From positions 35,060-99,059 of the forward strand of contig JBGSOF010000002.1 of NCBI GenBank assembly GCA_041739275.1: a stretch of DNA of 64,000 bases, written 5' to 3'. Origin of the DNA: WGMI01 sp041739275 (lineage in GTDB: Bacteria; Bacteroidota; Bacteroidia; Flavobacteriales; Schleiferiaceae). The translations under genes and the position numbers were made by a program. The notes beneath the pieces were generated by a model. That model did not search any database. It saw only the letters and a list, made by a program, of their open reading frames with translations, and was not told the DNA's origin. Within the stretch, counting starts at the first letter, position 1; the number at the start of each line of letters is the position of its first letter. Shown one piece after another: positions 52,377 through 61,922 of this stretch.

Positions 52377-54008
52377 ATGCATTTGAATCTCTGGCAGTAT
52401 TTGGTGATCGTCGAAGTGTTGTCGACCGCCCTCCTGTGGCCTTATTTCACCTTGAAAGGCCGCCCCGCCTGGCATGCCGCCGTTCCTTTTTTGAAAACCT
52501 GGGGGATGCTTTCGCTCACCGATCGGCCAAAAGGCTGGATCATTTTGTATTGGATCCCGGTCGTAAACCACGTGATGTATCTCATTTCGCTCTACGAACT
52601 TCTGCACGTTTTTGGAAAGCGCAAATGGAGCGACTTCTGGCTCAGCGCTCTGAGTTTGGGTCTGTACGCTTCGTGGATCGGCTTTAAAGAGCGACCCGGT
52701 TTCGTCGGCAAGAATCCCGATGCCATGCACCGCCAACTCGGCGATTTCTTGCCCGCGGGCTTGTTTGCGATCGTCGCAGCTTCGGTGATCCGCGCCTTCA
52801 GTTTCGAGGCGTACACCATCCCCACCAGTTCGATGGAAAAATCGCTGATGGTCGGAGATTTCTTGTTTGTGAGCAAAATGCACTACGGCAGTCGCCTTCC
52901 CTTAACCCCGCTCAGCCTGCCCCTGCTCCACGCCGAGGTGCCCTTTGTCAAAATCCCGAGCTTTAGCGAAGCGGTTCGCTTTCCGTATTTGAGGACTCCC
53001 CGCCTGCACTCGGTGCGCCGGAACGAAAGCGTGGTGTTCAACTATCCCATGGAGAGCGACTTGCCCATCGATAAGCGCTCCAACTACGTCAAGCGGTGCG
53101 TCGGCATCCCCGGCGACAGCCTTCAAGTGGTCGACGGACAGGTGATGATCGACGGAAAGCCGCTGCCCACCCCTGACAGAGCCGACCCCCAGATGACTTG
53201 GTACGTAGAGACCAATGGCACCAATTTTAGTCGAAAAGACTTGAAAGAGCGCTTCGACATCAATTATCTCTCTCAGGAAGAGCAACAGAAGTTTCAGGAG
53301 CCCGGAGATGTATTGATGATCGGAGCCAATGTGTACATCGTCACCCTGTCTGAAAGCAAGGTCGAAGCCTTCAAAAAACTGCCCAACGTTCGCTCTGCCC
53401 AAAGGGTGGTCGCCCCCGCCCTGGCCGATAGCGCCAAGGGTCCGGATCTGTTGAAGGCGTATCTCAACTCTCCCTACGTGCCTCATGCCTCGGAGCTTTT
53501 TCCCAACACCTTTCACAACGAAAAACCGGCGCTGATTCATTCGAGAGACAATTTTGGGCCGATTTATTTGCCGAAAGCGGGCGACCGGCTGGCTCTCGAT
53601 CCCTTAAACCTGGCGCTCTATCAGCGAATTATCACGGTGTACGAGGGCCACGAACTCGAAGAAGTCGACGGAAAAATCCTGATCGACGGCAGCGAACAAA
53701 GCCACTACACCTTCGCGCAGAACTATTATTGGATGATGGGCGACAACCGACAAAACTCGCTCGACTCTCGTTTTTGGGGGTTTGTACCCGAAGACCACAT
53801 TGTCGGAAAGCCCGTGTTCGTGTGGATGAGTCTGGACAAATTCAGCAGCGGAAAAGATAAAATCCGCACCGAAAGGGTGTTTACAACGGTTCATGGCAAA
53901 GGAAAGCCCGTGAGCTATTTTTGGCCTGTCCTCGGTCTTGGACTCATGGCATACGCATGGAGCATCTACCGGAAAAGAAAGCAAAACACCGCCCCTCACT
54001 CGTCTTAG
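52377..54008 (+). CDS. lepB: Signal peptidase I (long form)
   Basis: 543 residues from the ATG at 52377 (MHLNLWQYLVIVEVLSTALL); the frame to 52341 lies in dapB. Several N-terminal membrane helices precede the catalytic domain: SFEAYTIPTSSMEKSLMVGD with the nucleophilic Ser (about residue 153), NYVKRCVGIPGDSLQVVDGQ with the general-base Lys (about 238), and YYWMMGDNRQNSLDSRFWGF. A large insert (about 290-430) separates the last two conserved boxes, typical of this phylum. A C-terminal helix is also present. It cleaves Sec signal peptides at the inner membrane. Confidence 0.95.
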   Translation: MHLNLWQYLVIVEVLSTALLWPYFTLKGRPAWHAAVPFLKTWGMLSLTDRPKGWIILYWIPVVNHVMYLISLYELLHVFGKRKWSDFWLSALSLGLYASWIGFKERPGFVGKNPDAMHRQLGDFLPAGLFAIVAASVIRAFSFEAYTIPTSSMEKSLMVGDFLFVSKMHYGSRLPLTPLSLPLLHAEVPFVKIPSFSEAVRFPYLRTPRLHSVRRNESVVFNYPMESDLPIDKRSNYVKRCVGIPGDSLQVVDGQVMIDGKPLPTPDRADPQMTWYVETNGTNFSRKDLKERFDINYLSQEEQQKFQEPGDVLMIGANVYIVTLSESKVEAFKKLPNVRSAQRVVAPALADSAKGPDLLKAYLNSPYVPHASELFPNTFHNEKPALIHSRDNFGPIYLPKAGDRLALDPLNLALYQRIITVYEGHELEEVDGKILIDGSEQSHYTFAQNYYWMMGDNRQNSLDSRFWGFVPEDHIVGKPVFVWMSLDKFSSGKDKIRTERVFTTVHGKGKPVSYFWPVLGLGLMAYAWSIYRKRKQNTAPHSS

Positions 54009-55072
54009 TCGCGGCCATCGCGGTTATTGGGTTTGGCCAGACGCTCAAGGCTCAACTGCGCGCGGGCTTCGACACCACCGAATGTGTTTCTGCGCTCCAA
54101 CTCGGGGCCTGGCAATCGATTTCGCTCGACAGCATTGGCAAAATAAAGAGCTCGTTTCGCTTGATCAAGAGGAGTCGGGTGGTCGGCATGTACAACCGCG
54201 GGGACGTTTGGAAGAGCGATGACGGAACGGTGTGGATTAATCTTCGCGGGACGGTTTCTGAACCGCTGAGCTGGGTAGAGAATTTTTATTCGGCCATGGT
54301 TCCGGGCATCGGGAGCATGACGCTTACAGATGGTGTGCGCGTAGAATACGACTTCTCCGACCATCCTCGCGCCGGGGTCCACGTGGGATGGGCACTGGGG
54401 GCGCTCTCTTTGAGCCGGGAACTCGAAAGCTGTCTCGATTCGCTCTACCAAAACGGGCATAAAGACTGGATCGTGAGCGGACACAGCCAAGGAGGAGGCC
54501 TGGCTCATTTAATGAGTGCGTCGATTCTTCGAAAGGTTCAAGCCGGCAAGTGGAACGGGTTGAAAATCAAGACGTATGCTACAGCAGCTCCGAAGCCCGG
54601 CAATTTGTATTTCACCTATTCATACGAACACCTCAGCGGCCGAGATTGGTGTTTTACCTTGGTCAATGCAGCCGATTGGGTGCCTGAAACTCCGTTTTCG
54701 ATTCAGACTTTGGAGGACTTCAATCCCACGAATCCGTTTAAAGGTGCCCGAGAGGAACTTAAAAAACAACCCTGGCCAAAGGATATGGTTTTGATCGGGA
54801 TGTACGGCAAACTCGTAGGACGACTCGAAAAAGCCAGCGGAACGTTTGAAGAATATTTAGGCGACAAAGTGTTTGAGATGGCGGTCGAACCCGCATACCC
54901 TTTGGCCGTTGCTCCTGAATTCGCGCACACCATGAATTACACGCGCTGCGGCACTCAAATTGTGCTGTATCCCGACGCGTCTTATTACGAGCGCTTTCCA
55001 CTCGAGCAGAAGAATGTGTTTGCGCACCATTTATTCGATGCGTACACATGGTTCTTCAATGAACGAAACTGA
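53957..55072 (+). CDS. Secreted lipase (class 3 type alpha/beta hydrolase)
   Basis: 371 residues from the ATG at 53957, overlapping lepB by 52 bases. A basic N-terminus and hydrophobic SLVLVAAIAVIGFGQTLKAQ form a signal peptide. DWIVSGHSQGGGLAHLMSAS is the nucleophile elbow (GHSQG); TVWINLRGTVSEPLSWVENF and TYATAAPKPGNLYFTYSYEH follow the class 3 lipase pattern, with a candidate Asp in NAADWVPETP and His near the end (EFAHTMNY). It probably hydrolyses lipids or esters outside the cytoplasm. It overlaps wbqC by 14 bases. Confidence 0.88.
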   Translation: MEHLPEKKAKHRPSLVLVAAIAVIGFGQTLKAQLRAGFDTTECVSALQLGAWQSISLDSIGKIKSSFRLIKRSRVVGMYNRGDVWKSDDGTVWINLRGTVSEPLSWVENFYSAMVPGIGSMTLTDGVRVEYDFSDHPRAGVHVGWALGALSLSRELESCLDSLYQNGHKDWIVSGHSQGGGLAHLMSASILRKVQAGKWNGLKIKTYATAAPKPGNLYFTYSYEHLSGRDWCFTLVNAADWVPETPFSIQTLEDFNPTNPFKGAREELKKQPWPKDMVLIGMYGKLVGRLEKASGTFEEYLGDKVFEMAVEPAYPLAVAPEFAHTMNYTRCGTQIVLYPDASYYERFPLEQKNVFAHHLFDAYTWFFNERN

Positions 55073-55652
55073 GCGGCCAATTCTTCCCACGGCCTACTGG
55101 CCTTCTCTCTCGTGGATGTCTGCCCTTGTTCACCGGCCCGAAGCCGCGATCGAGACCGGCGAGCGATTTGAAAAACAGAGCTTTCGCAACCGCTGTTCCA
55201 TTTCCGGGCCCAACGGACGCATGCTCTTGGTGATTCCGCTCAAGCACGAATCGCTCAAGCAGAGCTGTGAACAGCGCATTTCGTATGCCGAAAATTGGCG
55301 CAAGGTGCACTTGAAAGCTTTTGAAAGTGCCTACGGCAAGACCCCCTTTTTTCTGTTTTTACACGACGAACTCACTGATTTGTACTCGAATAAGTACGAA
55401 TATCTCGTGGAGTGGAACCGCGCGACAATCCAGCTGCTCTGTACGTGGTTTCAGATCGGAGTTCCCGTGGAACATCGCTCCGCCGAATGTGTGCCGAGCC
55501 TGCCCGAAACCGGCAACTGCGCACCGCCCGTGAAATTATCGAGCTACCCTCAACTCTTTGAGCACAGACACGGTTTTCTCGAAAATCTGAGCAGCATCGA
55601 CTTATTGGCTTCAGAAGGGCCTGCGGCATATTCTGTCTTGCTCGGTCGATAA
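55059..55652 (+). CDS. WbqC family protein
   Basis: 197 residues from the ATG at 55059 (MNETERPILPTAYWPSLSWM). The WbqC pattern is seen in the N-terminal Y-(F/W)-PS-xx-(Y/W), QSFRNRCSISGPNGRMLLVI, ISYAENWRKVHLKAFESAYG, TPFFLFLHDELTDLY and YPQLFEHRHGFLENLSSIDL. Members are found in surface-polysaccharide and lep/par neighbourhoods; the reaction is unknown, possibly amino-sugar modification. Confidence 0.92.
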   Translation: MNETERPILPTAYWPSLSWMSALVHRPEAAIETGERFEKQSFRNRCSISGPNGRMLLVIPLKHESLKQSCEQRISYAENWRKVHLKAFESAYGKTPFFLFLHDELTDLYSNKYEYLVEWNRATIQLLCTWFQIGVPVEHRSAECVPSLPETGNCAPPVKLSSYPQLFEHRHGFLENLSSIDLLASEGPAAYSVLLGR

Positions 55653-55720
55653 AAACAGAATACGTGCGTTTTTTCTGACATGGGTTTGCGCAATTTTGAG
55701 TTCAATCAAACTCAATTGCC

Positions 55721-56812
55721 ATGCGCTCAAACTTAAAACTATCGATCGAGGCCCTACTCGTTTTGCTCTTGCTCGCCGTGTTGGCCTGCACTCAGGTCGA
55801 AGCCCAAGCACAGCAAAACGCCCCTCCGCCCATTCAGTGGAAAGGAGCACCCGAACACCCGGATGCCAAAAGGTTCGAATACACCACCTCCGAACACCAC
55901 CGGCAATTCGCGCTGAGCATGGAGGCCTACAATGCGGGCAGCTTCGACAACCTCCCCATTGAAATGCTGATGCCCCGCGAAATGTACTTGCGCAAAACGC
56001 GCTATCCGCTCGAAGACGGATCAGAATTTCTCGAAATATCGATCGATTCGACTGTGGGATACCCCGATTGGATCGAGTGGCCCGCTCGAATCGCCATTCA
56101 GGCAGGGGTTCAGGAGCACTACTCTGCCAAAGGTGAACTCATGGTGCGATATTCGGAAGAGATGCCCGTCCCGGCCCAATGGAATTTCGACGACGAGCCC
56201 TATGCACTGAACCATCCGGGTCTGCCTTCGTTCGAAACTCCAAGCGACAAGGAGTTGATCAACATGGGGAGTGTTGAAATTGAACGCAGAGGAGAGATCA
56301 TTTACTGGCTTGATGACGAGGGAACACACTGGACGCTGGACCCAGTGCAGAAAACGCTTCAATGGACAAGAGAAACCAATCGGGGCGTGGCGACTGAGTT
56401 AGACGCTTATCAACACTTTGAGGATCTCGGGTTTCTCCAAACGTATCGCATCCATACCCTCGACCTCAACAGCACCCCGGTCCCCATTCGCATCATCGAA
56501 GAAGAAATTGTCTTGAGCCACTCGATTTGGCAGGACGGTTCGATCAAAGCCGATCCCGATTTCTATGCCCAAGCGCTTCGGCTCTACCCAAACCCTGTCA
56601 AGGCCCGACTCAATATTGAATGGAAATACGGTCTGGACATTCCGATTCACGCAGTGATTGTGCGCCGCACCAACGGAACCGTCCTTGCCCACGAAATCTT
56701 GGGGGGTTCGAGCATCATTCAAATCAGCGCTTCGGGATGGCCCTCCGGACTGCTTTTGGTTGAAATCCAGACTGATCAGGGGGTGTTTCACCGCCTCATT
56801 TCAAAAAATTGA
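55721..56812 (+). CDS. Secreted hypothetical protein with T9SS sorting tail
   Basis: 363 residues. Signal peptide (SIEALLVLLLLAVLACTQVEAQ), a body with no domain I recognise (EYTTSEHHRQFALSMEAYNA; VEIERRGEIIYWLDDEGTHW), and a C-terminal type A T9SS sorting domain (LRLYPNPVKARLNIEWKYGL to HRLISKN). It should pass the outer membrane by the type IX system. A 7-bp inverted repeat (TTGAGTT/AACTCAA) lies just before the start codon. Confidence 0.8.
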   Translation: MRSNLKLSIEALLVLLLLAVLACTQVEAQAQQNAPPPIQWKGAPEHPDAKRFEYTTSEHHRQFALSMEAYNAGSFDNLPIEMLMPREMYLRKTRYPLEDGSEFLEISIDSTVGYPDWIEWPARIAIQAGVQEHYSAKGELMVRYSEEMPVPAQWNFDDEPYALNHPGLPSFETPSDKELINMGSVEIERRGEIIYWLDDEGTHWTLDPVQKTLQWTRETNRGVATELDAYQHFEDLGFLQTYRIHTLDLNSTPVPIRIIEEEIVLSHSIWQDGSIKADPDFYAQALRLYPNPVKARLNIEWKYGLDIPIHAVIVRRTNGTVLAHEILGGSSIIQISASGWPSGLLLVEIQTDQGVFHRLISKN

Positions 56813-56888
56813 GCTCCTGAGAAAGATGGCTCTGCCGACGGATTCGTCCTTGCCACGTAAACTGTTCAACATCAATAATAAACACCCA

Positions 56889-58403
56889 ATGAAATCGTCA
56901 ATTCTCACAATTCTGAGCTTCGCTTTGTGTGCTTTTTTCAAGCTTTCGGCTCAGACCGAGCTTTGGGAAGGCAATATCATTTTTTCTCTCGGCAGCGGAG
57001 AGGATAGCGCGAGCGCTTTTACCGCCCCATGGACAACGGGCAGTTCTCCTTTTATTCCGCATGGAAAACGAACGCTCTATTGGATTCACGGTTTGGGCGG
57101 AGGCGTTAAATCTTGGGGAACATTGGCTGCGGCCACTCAAGCAGGCGGAACCCCGGGTTATCAGCCTCGAAACGTTCGTTCTGTGGTTCCCGTATACGAC
57201 CAGTACGGCTCCTTGAATACCGCCGCAGTAAGCTTAGATTGGTTTATTGACCCCCTTGCGTCCGTCCCGAGTTGGGATACGGTTCCGCGCTCTCGACACC
57301 TGGCCATCGCCCACAGTCAAGGCGGATTGGTGGCGCGTAAACACAGTCAAATGGCTGAACGCGGGGCTCTGAGCCGTCAATACGGAGGAATCATCACCTT
57401 TGGTACGCCCCACAGAGGAGCTGCACTGCTGAACAACGCCAATCCCAACGGCAGTTATCCGGTCGGACGCTTCGTTCAAGACGGCTGCAGCGCATTATCG
57501 AACGCAGAGCTCGCCAACTTGATGCGGCAAAATTTCTGGACCGACATCCTCGTGAGTCAGTCCACGATTTCGGAGGTCAGCTCGCTGGTGTGCGATGCTT
57601 TTGCAAACACTTTATTACCCTTGATGCTCAAGGATTTGAATCAGCCCATCACCATAGATTATCGACAAGGAGCCGATTCTCTAAATGCGTTAAATGCAGA
57701 CACCTTGCCCGTTCCCATTGTCGCGGTCTACGGGGTTGAACAGGCCCCTGTTTTCTGGAGAACCATGGGTTCCTTTTTGCTCAACGATACCACGATCTCT
57801 CACAATCCCTTTGGAGCCGATGCCGACCAAGCAGCCGTGGACGCCGCAAATCAAATGATTGCCCATTACTGGGGTCAAAGTGAATTCTACAAGGGACGCT
57901 ACAACTACTGGAAAAGAAGGCGGGGCTTGGTGCCCTTTGCTTCTCGCAACACTTGGAAGGCCTGGGATCAACACCAAGCCAATATGAGAGCCCACGAATG
58001 GCTGCGCGACGCGAACGACCAATGGGAACGACTGATCGGGGCCCTCAAAGACACCATGTATGCGGGCGAATACCTCTGCGTATGCCGGAACGCGGCCAGT
58101 TCTTGGCAAAACTTGAGGCTGAGTCGAGTGGCAAATGAATCAGACTGCATGCCCATCGTGGCTTCTGAATCGTGCAGAACGTACGAATACATAAAGCCGG
58201 TGCGGATCAGAAAACCCAACGATGGGGTGGTTTTGGCTGAGTCGGCCGCAGGTCTGCCTCACTTTGCCCCGCCCGTGGCTATGAGCAATACCAATCACCA
58301 GCAAATGAGGAACTCAGAAGAGACCAAACGAGTGCTCAATGCCTTGTTCGATGGAGACTTGGATCCCGGGGCCTATGGTTTTTTTCAAACTCTTGTTCGA
58401 TAA
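56889..58403 (+). CDS. Secreted alpha/beta hydrolase (PGAP1/lipase-like)
   Basis: 504 residues from the ATG at 56889. Signal peptide (SSILTILSFALCAFFKLSAQ), then RTLYWIHGLGGGVKSWG as the oxyanion-hole region and LAIAHSQGGLVARKHSQM as the nucleophile elbow (HSQGG), with TFGTPHRGAALL after it, a PGAP1/lipase-type feature. The C-terminal part (YNYWKRRRGLVPFASRNTWK; CVCRNAASSWQNL) is not recognised and carries no T9SS tail that I can see. Substrate unknown. Confidence 0.85.
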   Translation: MKSSILTILSFALCAFFKLSAQTELWEGNIIFSLGSGEDSASAFTAPWTTGSSPFIPHGKRTLYWIHGLGGGVKSWGTLAAATQAGGTPGYQPRNVRSVVPVYDQYGSLNTAAVSLDWFIDPLASVPSWDTVPRSRHLAIAHSQGGLVARKHSQMAERGALSRQYGGIITFGTPHRGAALLNNANPNGSYPVGRFVQDGCSALSNAELANLMRQNFWTDILVSQSTISEVSSLVCDAFANTLLPLMLKDLNQPITIDYRQGADSLNALNADTLPVPIVAVYGVEQAPVFWRTMGSFLLNDTTISHNPFGADADQAAVDAANQMIAHYWGQSEFYKGRYNYWKRRRGLVPFASRNTWKAWDQHQANMRAHEWLRDANDQWERLIGALKDTMYAGEYLCVCRNAASSWQNLRLSRVANESDCMPIVASESCRTYEYIKPVRIRKPNDGVVLAESAAGLPHFAPPVAMSNTNHQQMRNSEETKRVLNALFDGDLDPGAYGFFQTLVR

Positions 58404-58442
58404 CGTATTTCCAATCTGACAGGAAAAGCGTAAAATTGCTCT

Positions 58443-59675
58443 ATGCTACGACACCACTCACTGCGAATCATGGGTTTGGGTATTCTGGGAATGTCCTGTT
58501 CCAAGGAGAAAACGTCAACCCCCACTCCTTCTCCTACCGATTTCTTCGTGTACTGGAGTAAACCCGTCGACAGTGCCTATCCGAGTCACTTGGGTATGCC
58601 CTTGCAATTCCGAAGCGATTATGTCGCCTTTTACGCCGACCAAAACAGCGACCACGGCTTTGTCAAATTCCGAGATCCGGAGTCGGGGGCTCTTCTGGCC
58701 ACGTGGAGCGATTTTATTCCGTCCGGCAACTACCGGGGGTGGAATATGGAAAGTGTACAAACTGAAGATGGCGATCTGATTCTCAGCGATGAGGAAAACT
58801 TCTCGATCTATCGAGTCGGTCCGCCTCAACAAGGACAAGCGCCGGTTACGCGCTGGTCGTATTTCTTTCCGGAAGGCATTGTCCGCGACGACTTTGCCTA
58901 CGAGGGGAACGAACTCTTTTTTGCGGTGAATGAGTTCAACACCGGCAGTCGCCAAGAGACCAGCATTTTGCGGACCTCTGCAGACCTGCCCAATTTTGAT
59001 ACCGTCTTGAAATTCTATGCCGAGCCCGGTTGGCAAGTGCAAGTGTTCAATCCGTTGGTATGTACCAACTCTGAAGGGGAACGCCTGCTGATTGGCAAAA
59101 AGATAGAAACGGCTTCGGGACAATATCGATTCGGGCTTGTGGCGTACAATTTGGACCTCGAAACCGTGGAATGGGAAGTCGATAGCTTAGAATCGACCGC
59201 AACCCGAACCGGAGGCGTTGTTTCGGAGATGATCGAAGAAAATGGGGTGCTCTATGCATTGGGTGGGTCGCATTTGTTTGCGCTCGATGTAGACCAGGGC
59301 GATCGCCTCTGGACCTACATACCGGGCGAAATAGACGTGACCTTTACCGAAGGCTCATTGCTGTGTTCGGGCGACTATGTGTACGCGAAAGCCTTCGATC
59401 GAGAACTCTATTGCATTGACAAATCAAATGGAACGCAGCGATGGAAAGTGTTGATTGGCAGCAGTCACGGCAAACCCATCACAGAATTCGGAAACTACAT
59501 TTACCATTGCCGAGAAGGGCTGTATGCGGTTCACAAAAACAATGGAGCTGTGCGCACTTGGATGCCTCCGGTGGGGTCGAGGTGGTTTTACCAGAATCCG
59601 GTATTCGATCCGGCAACGGGCAAAATGTATTTGGCTTCAGCCACTTTGATTCACTGCATACAAAGCTTGCCTTAG
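58443..59675 (+). CDS. Lipoprotein with PQQ-like beta-propeller
   Basis: 410 residues. A lipobox (LGMSC) follows a short hydrophobic stretch, then a Thr/Pro linker. The rest is repeats of PQQ/quinoprotein type: ENGVLYALGGSHLFALDVDQ, GDRLWTYIPG, DYVYAKAFDRELYCIDKSNG, TQRWKVLIGSSHGKPI, GLYAVHKNNGAVRTW. It probably forms a propeller tethered to a membrane, used as a scaffold or binding protein. No enzymatic PQQ residues can be assigned. Confidence 0.82.
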   Translation: MLRHHSLRIMGLGILGMSCSKEKTSTPTPSPTDFFVYWSKPVDSAYPSHLGMPLQFRSDYVAFYADQNSDHGFVKFRDPESGALLATWSDFIPSGNYRGWNMESVQTEDGDLILSDEENFSIYRVGPPQQGQAPVTRWSYFFPEGIVRDDFAYEGNELFFAVNEFNTGSRQETSILRTSADLPNFDTVLKFYAEPGWQVQVFNPLVCTNSEGERLLIGKKIETASGQYRFGLVAYNLDLETVEWEVDSLESTATRTGGVVSEMIEENGVLYALGGSHLFALDVDQGDRLWTYIPGEIDVTFTEGSLLCSGDYVYAKAFDRELYCIDKSNGTQRWKVLIGSSHGKPITEFGNYIYHCREGLYAVHKNNGAVRTWMPPVGSRWFYQNPVFDPATGKMYLASATLIHCIQSLP

Positions 59676-59716
59676 AAGACAAAAGCTTATTCAAGCGAAG
59701 CTTTGAGGGGCTTGGG

Positions 59717-59756
59717 ATGAGCGCACGTCTATCTTTGTGCGCTCATTTTCATTTTA
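59717..59756 (+). terminator. Rho-independent terminator after the propeller lipoprotein
   Basis: A perfect 10-bp stem, ATGAGCGCAC (59717-59726) and GTGCGCTCAT (59737-59746), with a 10-base loop, followed by TTTCATTTT. A smaller stem, AAAGCTT/AAGCTTT at 59682-59704, precedes it. Confidence 0.9.
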
Positions 59757-59768
59757 AGCCCCATCCTC

Positions 59769-60908
59769 ATGCGTGCTGTTTCTTTTGCCCAAATTTTGGG
59801 CCTTTCAATTGCTTTGGCCGCTTGCGGCAATCCCCAAGGAAATTCAGATCATTCATCCGATTCAGATTCAACAAAGTCTGAAGATTGGAAAGGAAAGACA
59901 TACGCTTCTTCCCTGCACTACGCTGAAGAAAAACACCTGAGCAATGTGCGTCAGCTCACCTTTGGGGGCGACAATGCCGAGGCCTATTTCAGTTTTGACG
60001 GTCGCTCGCTGGTCTTTCAGGCCAACAACCCGGATTGGGGCACGCAGTGCGACCAGATCTACGCATTTGACTGGGCCGGGAGCGATTTAAAGTCAGGTCC
60101 TCCAACGCGGATCAGCACGGGAAAAGGCCGCACCACCTGCTCGTATTTTCTGCCCGGCGACTCGCTCATGGTCTACGCCTCGACCCACCACGTTTCGGAA
60201 AACTGCCCTCCGACCCCGGCCAAGCGCGAAGACGGGGCCTATGTGTGGCCGATTTACGATAGTTTCGACCTCTTTGTGACCAACCGCAAGGGAGCGAAAC
60301 AACGCCAACTGACCAAGACGCCCGGTTACGATGCCGAGGCCACGGTTTCGCCCAAGGGCGATCGCATGGTGTTTACGAGCATGCGGAGCGGGGATTTGGA
60401 GCTCTACACCTGCAAGCCCGATGGTTCAGATGTGCAGCAGGTAACCAACGAACTGGGCTACGACGGGGGGGCGTTTTTCTCGCCCGATGGGGAATACCTC
60501 GTGTTTCGCGCATCGCGTCCGAAGACCTCTGAGGAAGTGGCGGAATACAAGGAGCTCTTGGCGCAGGGCTTGGTGAAGCCGACGAATATGGAAATCTTTG
60601 TGTGCAAGACCGATGGAAGCGATCTAAGGCAGGTGACCAAACTCGGTCAGGCCAACTGGGCGCCGTTTTTTCATCCGAGCGGCAAGAAAATTCTGTTTTC
60701 GTCCAACCACGCCAGCCCCAGAGGCTTTCCCTTCCACCTGTATTTGATCAACTTAGACGGTACTGGCCTAGAGCAAGTAACCTTCGACCCGCAGTTCGAT
60801 GCCTTCCCGATGTTTTCGCCCGACGGCACCAAACTGGTGTTCGCCTCAAACCGCGAAAACGGGGGTACCCGGGCGACGAATCTGTTCATTGCCGACTGGG
60901 TCGAATGA
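59769..60908 (+). CDS. TolB-like (PD40) beta-propeller lipoprotein
   Basis: 379 residues. Lipobox in LGLSIALAACG, then several PD40 repeats: DNAEAYFSFDGRSLVFQANN, YDAEATVSPKGDRMVFTSMR, YDGGAFFSPDGEYLVFRASR, FDAFPMFSPDGTKLVFASNR. TolB-like propellers act in protein-protein contacts in the periplasm. The stop overlaps the oxygenase start by 4 bases, so the two products may work together. Confidence 0.9.
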   Translation: MRAVSFAQILGLSIALAACGNPQGNSDHSSDSDSTKSEDWKGKTYASSLHYAEEKHLSNVRQLTFGGDNAEAYFSFDGRSLVFQANNPDWGTQCDQIYAFDWAGSDLKSGPPTRISTGKGRTTCSYFLPGDSLMVYASTHHVSENCPPTPAKREDGAYVWPIYDSFDLFVTNRKGAKQRQLTKTPGYDAEATVSPKGDRMVFTSMRSGDLELYTCKPDGSDVQQVTNELGYDGGAFFSPDGEYLVFRASRPKTSEEVAEYKELLAQGLVKPTNMEIFVCKTDGSDLRQVTKLGQANWAPFFHPSGKKILFSSNHASPRGFPFHLYLINLDGTGLEQVTFDPQFDAFPMFSPDGTKLVFASNRENGGTRATNLFIADWVE

Positions 60909-61819
60909 GCCGTTCCAATTTACCCTTGATCGAAGGCGCTTGGGTTGCGGAGCGCAACCGGGAGTTGTCGGGTTCGGTTTTGAAAAATGCCTTTGAAGAA
61001 ATTGGCTTTGCCGTTTTGGTGGATCCGCCTTTGGAAGCAGATTCGATCGAGGCGCTGTATACGGCGGTTCGGGCGTTTTTCGCCTTGCCCGAGGAAGCTA
61101 AGTTGCGCTATCGGCTCGATGGGATGGGCGGTCAACGGGGGTATACGCCTTTTGGCGTGGAGCACGCCAAAGACCGGGAACAACCTGATTTAAAGGAGTT
61201 TTGGCAGTTTGGACCGGATCAGAATCCCGAGGTAGCCGAGGTCCCTGATTTCGGGCTCCGCGGTCGGGAGGTGTATCGCGCTTTGCAGGCCATTGGCACG
61301 GAACTGATGCGGGCTTTGGCGATGGCCTTTGGGGGAGACCCGGAGCGCTTTGCCGAAAGTGTTCAGGGGGGCGAGAGCATTTTGCGCCCGATCCACTATC
61401 CGGGCTTGCAGAATCCCGAACCGGGGGCGCTGCGGAGTGCGGAACACGAAGACATCAATGCGATTACGCTCTTGATGGGGGCCTCTGCCGGGGGCTTGCA
61501 ATTGCTCGGGCGCGATGGGAATTGGTTCGATGCCGAGGTACCCGCCGGGGCCTTGGTGATCAATGTGGGCGATATGCTCGAACGCCTCAGCGGCGGACAG
61601 CTCAAGTCGACGACGCATCGGGTGATCAACACCCCTGAAGCCTATGCCGGGGTGTCTCGCTATTCGATTCCGTTCTTTTTGCACTTTCGACCGGATGCGC
61701 TGTTGGTCCCCCCTTCCGATTGGTCGCTGGATGCCCCCGGTCTTCACGCGCCCATGGAACCCCCGATCACAGCCGGAGCCTTCCTCGATCAACGTCTGAG
61801 GGAGATTGGGTTGAAGTAG
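60905..61819 (+). CDS. 2-Oxoglutarate/Fe(II)-dependent oxygenase, isopenicillin N synthase family
   Basis: 304 residues from the ATG at 60905, forming an ATGA overlap with the preceding gene; the frame to 60602 lies inside that gene. The DIOX_N region (EEIGFAVLVDPPLEADSIEA; RGYTPFGVEHAKD) and the catalytic domain are present: iron ligands H181 and D183 in SAEHEDINAITLLMG, H238 in STTHRVINTP, and the 2OG-binding R252-x-S254 in SRYSIPFF. It hydroxylates or oxidises an unknown small molecule or peptide. Its last 65 codons are repeated, diverged, at 63269-63466. Confidence 0.92.
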   Translation: MSRSNLPLIEGAWVAERNRELSGSVLKNAFEEIGFAVLVDPPLEADSIEALYTAVRAFFALPEEAKLRYRLDGMGGQRGYTPFGVEHAKDREQPDLKEFWQFGPDQNPEVAEVPDFGLRGREVYRALQAIGTELMRALAMAFGGDPERFAESVQGGESILRPIHYPGLQNPEPGALRSAEHEDINAITLLMGASAGGLQLLGRDGNWFDAEVPAGALVINVGDMLERLSGGQLKSTTHRVINTPEAYAGVSRYSIPFFLHFRPDALLVPPSDWSLDAPGLHAPMEPPITAGAFLDQRLREIGLK

Positions 61820-61834
61820 GGGGATTTAGGAGGA
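61621..61834 (+). repeat. 3' end of the oxygenase gene, duplicated downstream (copy 1)
   Basis: This stretch, running from codon 240 of the oxygenase past its stop into GGGATTTAGGAGGA, matches 63268-63478 with scattered, mostly third-position substitutions. The two copies are direct repeats about 1.65 kb apart and flank the nucleotidyltransferase/HTH module. Confidence 0.9.
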
Positions 61835-61922
61835 TTTTGCCTGAACTCGTAGATCGTAGGGCTTGATTGTTTTTTTCGCGAAATCGATGAAATTACTTCG
61901 TTCAGGATTGTATTGGACAATT

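Noticed and set aside
53957..54008. Possible lepB-lipase fusion or frameshift
   Set aside because: The 52-base overlap is in different frames, and both proteins have complete conserved ends, so they are separate overlapping genes.
55692..55719. Inverted repeat TTGAGTT/AACTCAA before the T9SS cargo gene as a terminator or riboswitch
   Set aside because: Stem is short, no T-run follows, and no known riboswitch fold is recognisable.
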